Shown here piece by piece: positions 10,701 to 13,575 of a stretch of 13,575 nucleotides of DNA. The notes below the pieces were generated by a model. That model was not told the origin of the DNA, ran no database searches, and worked only from the letters and a program-made list of their open reading frames with translations. How positions within the stretch are numbered: the first letter of the stretch is position 1; each line of letters opens with the position of its first letter. Origin of the DNA: Verrucolacustris sp044348085 (lineage in GTDB: Bacteria > Verrucomicrobiota > Verrucomicrobiia > Methylacidiphilales > Verrucolacustridaceae); NCBI GenBank assembly GCA_044348085.1, contig JBIKTM010000032.1:1-13575 (forward strand), in the 5' to 3' direction. Made by a program: the position numbers and the translations under genes.

Positions 10701-13167
10701 AGCCGTCGAGGGTGTAGTAGACGAAGGCATTGAAGCCGCCGCCGACCGAGTTGCTCTTGGCCCAAATGACAATTTCAGATCCAGAATCGTCAAACTGTTT
10801 TGCTCCGACACCAGCAGTTCCGTCGGGTCCTCCGACCGTATTGTTGGGATCGTGATAAACCCAGGAGGCCTGGTTGCCGCTCTCGTTGCCATAGTTGTTG
10901 GCGGCAACGGGACCATTGTTGATGGAAACGGTTCCGCCGATGATTTTAGAATAAGTCTCGGCACCGGGAGAGCCAATCTGGCATCGGGTGGTGTCTTCAG
11001 CCGCGAATTTTTCGGGATGTTGACGATCGACGAAGGTGGGTTGTTCATAGCCGAGCCAAATGTCAGTTCGGAGACCCGGGGGGTTGTCGCGTTTGGCGGG
11101 ATCGGCGCCGAGGCCAGTGCCGTTGATATCCACCCCGCCGTCGAGTTTGACTTGGATGTTTTGGGCGGAGCCATCCGCCCGTGCGAGTATGGTGAAGGGT
11201 TGGCCAGCTTTCACCACAGGGACGGTAGTCTGGTAGGTGTAGTCTGGAGGCGTGACTCCATCTGGATAACCGCGATTCGGATTGGCAGCTTCACCGAGAG
11301 GATTGAATGAGACATCGCCATCGCGTCCGTCCTTGCGGGTTACGGTGATCCGAGGAACTTCAGATCCATTTTGATAAAGCGTGATGGCTGCGCTGGGCCA
11401 TAGGGTGGAGAGTTCGGGCGTGCGGTAGCTGAAAAGGAAATATCCGCCAGGCGGTACAGTAACAGTGTTCAACTCACGGGCATATTTGTAGAAGCCGGTC
11501 ATGCTCGATCCGTTAGGACCCTCGGCGTATTGCCAGAGATAAGCATCAGAAGGAAAACTGGTGGTGATGCCACGAGCCTGACCAGCCGCGGTGTTGTCAT
11601 TCATCATCATCACCATAGTAATTTCGTCGGAACTTGGTTGTCGGTTGTTGTTTAGATCCTCGTATCGCTCGAAAGCAAGGTAGTCGCCGTCGGCCCAGCG
11701 GCCTTGCTGCAAACCACGGGCAAAATTGTTGTGAATTTTTAGGATGTTCGGAATTCTTGGGTCACCAAACTGTCCGAGGTACTGTGTGTTGGCGTGACGG
11801 GGAAAAGCACCGCCGGATTCGCCGAGAGTTTCGGCTTTGTTGTAACCGTCCGAATAAATCAGACCCATACCTTCGCGGGTCATGTAAAAAGCGTGTTGCC
11901 ACTCCTTTTGGGCAGCGTAGTCGCTGTCGTGACTGTTGGCGTGGGTGACACCCAGGCCTTGAGCAAAGCCACCAGCCCCCGATGAATCGAGTCCACTGAG
12001 GCTTGCCCCTGAGTTGCCGAGTGTTCCATTCAGTTTACTACGAAGATCGTTGTCAACCAGACGCATGCCCGCGTCCCAGTAACCACCGTAGCCCGGGGGT
12101 TGGCCCAAGTGCTCGCCAAAGAGCATGGCATCGTCCCGCGGAACCTTGTCTTCGAAGACCGAGTTTCTTTGATTCGTGTCGCTGAATCCGCGTGTGCGAT
12201 TGAATTGCCACTGAATACCACCGAGGTAGCCGGCGTCGCTGGAATCTTTATTGGCGCCCGATTGCTGGCCGAAATAGTAGTCCGGCACGTGTTTGACGGC
12301 ATCGAGCCGGAGGCCGTCGGCTTTTAGGCGATCCATTTTATAGCGGACGGCACGGATGAGGTAGGCGCCGACATCCTCGGTAAAGGCGGCCTTGTTCGCG
12401 TTGATGTAGTCTTGAGCTTTGCTGGTCAGCTGGGTGCTGGTGGCACTCATTCCAAGTTCTAATCGAGCTTGATCGATGAGGACGCCGAAATAAGCGGTAT
12501 TACCATCCTTGTCCTTGTCGTACTGCTCGGGGCGAGCCAGATCCCGAATGAAAGAAAGCTTCGGATGGGTAGAGCCCTCGCTCGTGCCGAAGTTGGCGTT
12601 AGGAGTTTCGTGGGCGATATCGATCAGGTCAGCCAGGCCGAGATTTTGTACCTGCCAGGCAGATCCCCAATCTCGGCAGTTGTCCCACTTGCGGTAGAAG
12701 CCGTCTTCCGTTTTTCTTAAGTGGAAATCCTCAGGCACCATACCGGGATAAACCTCGATCGAGGTGCTCTCGTTGTATCCAGGAACATCGAAGGCGCGAT
12801 GATTCATGATGTCGTCGAAGTAGACGCGAATACCGAAGCGATGAGCCACTTCCATCATCTGGAGCAACTCGGCCTCTGTACCGTAGCGGGTGCGCACCGA
12901 GTCGCGCTGATTTTTGCTACCAAAGTCGAACGGATCCCATAGATCGTAACCAACGGAACCACCGCCCGAACCTTTGGTGCATGGTGGCAACCAGAGAGCG
13001 GTGTACCCCGCTTCGGCCAGTTCGGGCATTTTTTGAATTAGATCGACGTAAGAAACATTAAATAGTTGGAGCAGAGTTTCTGCACGAACGTTTGAGGAAA
13101 AAGACGAAAAAAGTAACGCTCCAAAAAGAAGCAAACCACGACATGTCTTTGACTTACAAAATTTCAT
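4720..13167 (-). CDS. Giant secreted bifunctional α-glucan hydrolase: N-terminal GH13 α-amylase and C-terminal GH57-like domain
   Basis: Exported enzyme of 2,815 residues, roughly 300 kDa, likely to degrade starch or glycogen outside the cytoplasm. Order (residue 1 is the ATG at 13167): signal peptide 1-29 (VRA before ETLL); GH13 barrel and C-domain about 30-590; β-modules 590-1370; seven Asp-rich calcium motifs 1374-1730; DOMON/glucodextranase-C-like module 1741-1980; GH57-like domain 1993-2380; β-sandwich 2390-2670; two calcium motifs 2688-2733; terminal β-module 2740-2815. GH13 residues: D119, N122, H123; R287, nucleophile D289, K292-H293; acid/base E352; H413, D414. The GYDLWDP and VRTRYGTEAEL segments recall liquefying bacterial α-amylases (GH13_5-like). 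GH57-like residues: HGNQ 1999-2002, WAPERV 2124-2129 with nucleophile E2127, RDLNDF 2223-2228 with acid D2224, DSVLHG 2358-2363. The ATG is preferred over an in-frame GTG at 13197 because it opens directly into a classical signal peptide. GH119, a sister of GH57, is an alternative for the second catalytic domain. Confidence 0.88.
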   Translation of the reverse strand: MKFCKSKTCRGLLLFGALLFSSFSSNVRAETLLQLFNVSYVDLIQKMPELAEAGYTALWLPPCTKGSGGGSVGYDLWDPFDFGSKNQRDSVRTRYGTEAELLQMMEVAHRFGIRVYFDDIMNHRAFDVPGYNESTSIEVYPGMVPEDFHLRKTEDGFYRKWDNCRDWGSAWQVQNLGLADLIDIAHETPNANFGTSEGSTHPKLSFIRDLARPEQYDKDKDGNTAYFGVLIDQARLELGMSATSTQLTSKAQDYINANKAAFTEDVGAYLIRAVRYKMDRLKADGLRLDAVKHVPDYYFGQQSGANKDSSDAGYLGGIQWQFNRTRGFSDTNQRNSVFEDKVPRDDAMLFGEHLGQPPGYGGYWDAGMRLVDNDLRSKLNGTLGNSGASLSGLDSSGAGGFAQGLGVTHANSHDSDYAAQKEWQHAFYMTREGMGLIYSDGYNKAETLGESGGAFPRHANTQYLGQFGDPRIPNILKIHNNFARGLQQGRWADGDYLAFERYEDLNNNRQPSSDEITMVMMMNDNTAAGQARGITTSFPSDAYLWQYAEGPNGSSMTGFYKYARELNTVTVPPGGYFLFSYRTPELSTLWPSAAITLYQNGSEVPRITVTRKDGRDGDVSFNPLGEAANPNRGYPDGVTPPDYTYQTTVPVVKAGQPFTILARADGSAQNIQVKLDGGVDINGTGLGADPAKRDNPPGLRTDIWLGYEQPTFVDRQHPEKFAAEDTTRCQIGSPGAETYSKIIGGTVSINNGPVAANNYGNESGNQASWVYHDPNNTVGGPDGTAGVGAKQFDDSGSEIVIWAKSNSVGGGFNAFVYYTLDGSFPEGAGGIGRGTTQVAELNYRHNQDTNDWWASSNIPKPASGTSLNYKIGFFKNEDADGAPSWWPGSESAVTYKKKMLTTFRVADFNPSTVQHFPHNDYARTPTLGQPYENWPFAMQTGLSEGFHILRARAFLGRGANQAPLYNTFTQTFYYDAETPQGVLAFPTNDGDTVGGSSYEMVVRTDTTVQEVWYSISDSDNENDDTTTRTQNGNGNGFEPFVDADADRTWDPGEAFTDLNGNGIYDTTLNPTWAKATEVTPSLFITNPQPKEWRFTYNNIPLTGAGTIKIRLLEASSSRNFTLDPTAAHVREITRVVETRGNAQRLIIAFPTNDGDTVDDNYTMQVYFPKSLSNPSITPEQMIARFTFLAQGTAQSRTGWSVNYGDFGPGNAFHQLSIPLPNLYNSSVNLQEFRVIYKDPADLETPDNWLTSSRFVNVRPSNKPFIRITRPTEVGSDGKPTEIILPDGLGADALTYEVQVETSTGVSSAPTLTGITASSPTSVVNGNIKTWTYSWSITAPGNYTLEAEALLSGTTPTKTSGTARVLLRQVVDPSGLDDKDDDHDGLVNIDETNRKPLPTGNAETWKNGDVHIYYATGKSLPTSPDSDGDGLPDGLEVGWRTAGTNTDTTVDTNGDGFKNFIGDMDPPLYAVVENHPAVPGVGSQSNGDDRSRQAAGSVTNPTNPDTDGDGILDGVEDANRNGWTDGDGKSLPLTATISQYSTARPETGDWPNNVVDSWERNLWQETSPTKADSDDDGLTDGYGEDKNLNGRTDLLLKYENGTTKLLLLDLDSDTSLAIAGSAFRTGGATSRAINYVTLFAAYSTTGTGSAQPDGWPKLLITETDPQQGDTDGDGLPDGWEVENNLNPLDNGIYNFATGTLGDPKNGAAGDPDNDQISNADELSAGTDPDQPNSGGGVGPGEGTIRIGEFTDWTHQDLLALDEYNEGGSQGADVYRTNTSDNSRDIVAFSFRDGGATDGKLYFRVDLMDLAPNAWQGEVDAYIVIDTGNPAVGERAIPNEVDIATDMRWEVVVAAYGQDLGAIFVDTNRSNNSTGQYEDPLAFGVVSRAFGSGQNRIAWSSRYDAVEISVDRQNLIDAGWGGNPETLNFQVFTTRPNTIGSGTGDLSGRNDIRDTISDDWIASDYSKDQDNIRLNGKLSSYFGRSSANDRNKSSKVMLLAHGNQAIQPAGSTQALLHDKTASNPAGYHRLLATHENYDAPLTLHVTPTLASALEWAKSSDPRTDGPAFNQRIRTGISQGWINLLGSTFSDHMLKYFTPEFNQSNKALADRFLDSIYTTTASREIFWAPERVLDSSTLSQIESMGYQYIFADQMRHFVKWFGRSSALGTDGFRINQVGNVKIFPIHDFTSEYLDQTLDEGSSLPVRQLLSRRSRSNTQDQVVVLYRDLNDFSSPTRATSYDANVRWLASRPWIRVVTAGQIANGQIQYLNNGSLANTWGTVTRANTTLGTVAKDWVDHATGENYDNWYQGGNNRPGLASQRFGTSTTFGQVGTPGTLAGDAWSAVQTVNPVTQPSLRTVADSVLHGSMFLTAFHTTSNNDLSKFSTGAYIAPDSGVGQALASFARHSQSQARYAKLYERVNTWASIANATTLGSEATDVDLDGANEYLLFNSRLFGVFETKGGRMTAAWMRNPTTGKVWQVAGNFAAYSNTDTEDEGSDNATAYRTSGFKDWWIVPTETPPPDEGRASVNVDYAVTASGVAALTFSNQPDLTKLAQISKIVSLASADAKAFTATYTLGGANKAYIRFGLSPNLEDLLLRGQAGLESEIVSSDKRRVSVKNTSGSEVVRAFIEVSASAVINDTASDLAVVGTSVLRRNQAQTHQVEVELNGSSTTHVITFGFDDGIDTPNPDSDADGLLDSWEISNFGENLNNQNASGDPDGDGVVNFIEMKLGSNPNSTASNGLPVPSVSGLTPTGFTITFPTVSGLNYQVVGTENLTETSWPNIGNSITGDGQPKSVTDSSATNSPRKFYKVKITAP
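4723..5130 (-). other. C-terminal calcium motifs plus β-module of the giant enzyme
   Basis: Residues 2680-2815 of the giant enzyme. Two thrombospondin type 3-like motifs (DSDADGLLDSWE at 2688-2699, and DPDGDGVVNF from 2715 ending in GSNP) precede a β-module with GFTITF, GLNYQVV, an S-W-P turn and the ending RKFYKVK. The layout matches the tail of the second enzyme, so this is a shared terminal unit. Confidence 0.6.
6028..7191 (-). other. GH57-like catalytic domain within the giant enzyme
   Basis: Residues 1993-2380. All five conserved sequence regions of GH57 can be placed in order: region 1 HGNQ (1999-2002, where GH57 has HQP); region 2 GWINLLGSTF (2077-2086, where GH57 has a Glu at the Asn2080 position); region 3 WAPERV (2124-2129, aligning with WLTERV of the Thermococcus litoralis 4-α-glucanotransferase, nucleophile E2127); region 4 RDLNDF (2223-2228, aligning with DDGEKF, acid D2224); region 5 DSVLHG (2358-2363, aligning with DAYWHG). 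Both catalytic carboxylates are kept. The following β-sandwich (DVDLDGANEYLLFN, then a GG pair) resembles the domain that normally follows a GH57 barrel. Assignment is by eye from motifs. Confidence 0.72.
7228..7947 (-). other. DOMON/glucodextranase-C-like module within the giant enzyme
   Basis: Residues 1741-1980. It is a predicted all-β segment with a DIVAFSF strand, then LYFRVDL and a W-Q-G turn before AYIVIDTG, and a later VEISVDR strand. This resembles the C-terminal module of glucodextranase, which also accompanies GH57 amylopullulanases of Thermococcales. Here it sits just before the GH57-like domain rather than after it. A role in glycan or surface binding is an inference. Confidence 0.45.
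7978..9048 (-). repeat. Thrombospondin type 3-like calcium-repeat linker of the giant enzyme
   Basis: Residues 1374-1730 hold seven Asp-rich motifs of the D-x-D-x-D-G type starting near residues 1377, 1424, 1450, 1504, 1571, 1668 and 1709; examples are DSDGDGLPDGLE and DTDGDGLPDGWE. They are spaced unevenly by inserts of 20-90 residues. Such motifs bind calcium and stiffen extracellular linkers. Here they separate the GH13 half from the GH57-like half. The repeat is visible in the DNA as related GTC/GTCGG-rich stretches, for example around 8128-8165 and 8868-8900. Confidence 0.75.
9697..9726 (-). repeat. Second copy of the AFPTNDGDTV motif (Ig-like module duplication)
   Basis: Encodes residues 1148-1157 of the giant enzyme. 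It is identical at protein level to the motif at 10189-10218, and each copy opens a β-sandwich module of about 110-165 residues. The DNA copies differ at several third positions, so the duplication is not recent. Confidence 0.7.
10189..10218 (-). repeat. First copy of the AFPTNDGDTV motif (Ig-like module duplication)
   Basis: Encodes residues 984-993 of the giant enzyme and opens the first of two related β-modules. This copy holds an extra Asp/Asn-rich calcium-type insert at about residues 1042-1066 (DADADRTWDPGE, then NGNGIYD). Confidence 0.7.
11428..13080 (-). other. GH13 α-amylase domain within the giant enzyme
   Basis: Residues 30-580 of the giant enzyme: a (β/α)8 barrel that begins almost directly after the signal peptide, followed by the usual antiparallel C-domain ending near GGYFLFSY. 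All four classical GH13 regions are present: DDIMNH, GLRLDAVKH, FGEHLG and HANSHD. Catalytic triad D289, E352 and D414. The standard Lys-His follows the nucleophile, unlike in the second GH13 enzyme. Confidence 0.88.
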
Positions 13168-13175
13168 GGCAATTA

Positions 13176-13180
13176 CTCTC
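13176..13180 (-). promoter_or_regulatory. Weak ribosome binding site of the giant enzyme
   Basis: The minus strand reads GAGAG, 8 nt before the ATG at 13167. The alternative GTG at 13197 has only an A-rich stretch before it. The site is weak but favours the ATG start. Confidence 0.4.
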
Positions 13181-13200
13181 AAAGGATATATTGGCACAAC

Positions 13201-13228
13201 TTTATGCTTTTTAAAGAGATAGAGGCAA
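13201..13228 (-). promoter_or_regulatory. Possible σ70-type promoter for the amylase operon
   Basis: On the minus strand, TTGCCT (13223-13228) and CATAAA (13201-13206) are separated by 16 nt. Both boxes match the consensus only partly. A transcript starting a few bases further on would carry a short leader to the ATG at 13167 and would leave the GTG at 13197 near or outside the mRNA. Chance matches are common in AT-rich DNA. Confidence 0.2.
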
Positions 13229-13245
13229 AATTTATGGAGTTTTTG

Positions 13246-13276
13246 AACTGTTCCATTGTTATGAATGTAAACAGTT
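13246..13276. promoter_or_regulatory. Inverted repeat AACTGTT-N17-AACAGTT, candidate operator
   Basis: A perfect 7-bp inverted repeat with a 17-nt spacer (arms 13246-13252 and 13270-13276), 79-109 bp upstream of the giant enzyme's ATG. The 24-bp centre-to-centre spacing, about two helical turns, would suit a dimeric regulator bound on one face of the DNA. It lies just upstream of the weak promoter candidate. No regulator gene is in the window to match it with. Confidence 0.3.
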
Positions 13277-13415
13277 GGTAATTAACACCTAATTGGCTCA
13301 AAAGCACCGTCTGAATGAAGCTTCTTAACTGAATTGAGTTAGCCACACTTTTTAGACCGAAAAAGGGGCAATTTGTTAGAGGTAAAGTGGCCTAAAAAAG
13401 GGCCCTGGAGGTGAC

Positions 13416-13575
13416 CTATTTCTGCTTGAGAAGTGCGCCTGTTAAACTTGGCAAGGTGATACTGGCTTTCCCGTCTTTCTGCTGAACCTGAACATCGGCA
13501 GGTTTGCCCGAAGACACGAAAATCGGCGCAAGAGGGTCGGCTGCCGTACCATCCGTGTTGCCGAACTGGAAGGTG
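13416..13575 (-). CDS. C-terminal 52 residues of an unrecognised protein (partial)
   Basis: An open frame enters from the right edge and ends at a TAG (13416-13418). The 52 visible residues begin TFQFGNTDGT and end GALLKQK. Alternation of polar and hydrophobic residues (PADVQVQQ, KASITLP) suggests the final β-strands of a β-sandwich domain, perhaps in an exported protein. No family is recognised. It lacks the RKFY-type tail of the two amylases. Codon phase and the absence of internal stops support it as coding. It is separated from the amylase operon by about 250 bp and may be an independent unit. Confidence 0.6.
   Translation of the reverse strand, partial: TFQFGNTDGTAADPLAPIFVSSGKPADVQVQQKDGKASITLPSLTGALLKQK

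Larger units (their letters stand above)
13168..13415. other. Gene-free region between the partial upstream gene and the operon
   Basis: About 250 bp, clearly AT-richer than the coding DNA around it, with no convincing ORF on either strand. As the longest non-coding stretch in the window, directly upstream of the amylase operon, it is the likely place for its promoter and control site. No riboswitch, tRNA or strong terminator hairpin was recognised. Confidence 0.6.

Noticed and set aside
4720..13167. The giant frame as an assembly fusion of two genes
   Set aside because: A single open frame runs without interruption. The linker region has ordinary extracellular modules and no internal signal peptide before the GH57-like half, so a true fusion protein is more likely.
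13348..13365. CTTTTT...AAAAAG hairpin in the intergenic region
   Set aside because: A 6-bp stem of almost only A-T pairs with no following T-tract; expected by chance in AT-rich DNA.
13389..13404. GGCC...GGCC hairpin just after the partial upstream gene, as a terminator
   Set aside because: The stem has only 4 bp and the T-run lies in the loop rather than after the stem, so it does not fit an intrinsic terminator.

Overview
The window looks like part of a starch/α-glucan utilisation operon from a Gram-negative bacterium of the PVC group, most likely Verrucomicrobiota. The phylum assignment is inferred from protein style: very long secreted enzymes, runs of Asp-rich thrombospondin type 3-like calcium motifs, and a ~65-residue C-terminal β-module ending in R-K-F-Y-[RK]-[LV]-K on both enzymes. 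No rRNA or marker gene is present to confirm it.

All genes lie on the minus strand, so transcription runs from high to low coordinates. At the right edge (13416-13575) is the last 52 codons of an unrecognised gene. A gene-free stretch of about 250 bp follows and probably carries the promoter; it contains a 7-bp inverted repeat that could be an operator. Next is a giant secreted protein of 2,815 residues (4720-13167). It has an intact GH13 α-amylase domain at its N-terminus and a GH57-like domain near its C-terminus, joined by β-sandwich modules, calcium-repeat linkers and a DOMON/glucodextranase-C-like module. Its stop codon overlaps the start of a second secreted GH13 enzyme of 1,123 residues (1352-4723). 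After 62 bp comes an SLC45-type major facilitator sugar transporter (1-1289, cut by the window edge).

The inferred job is that the two large exported enzymes break starch, glycogen or related α-glucans outside the cytoplasm. The giant enzyme would use two unrelated catalytic folds. The transporter would then bring maltose or short maltodextrins across the inner membrane. No SusC/SusD-like porin, regulator gene, tRNA, rRNA, CRISPR array or mobile element was seen.

The most notable object is the single-chain GH13 plus GH57-like enzyme. Both active sites appear to keep their catalytic pair or triad, but the GH57-like site departs from the consensus around it.
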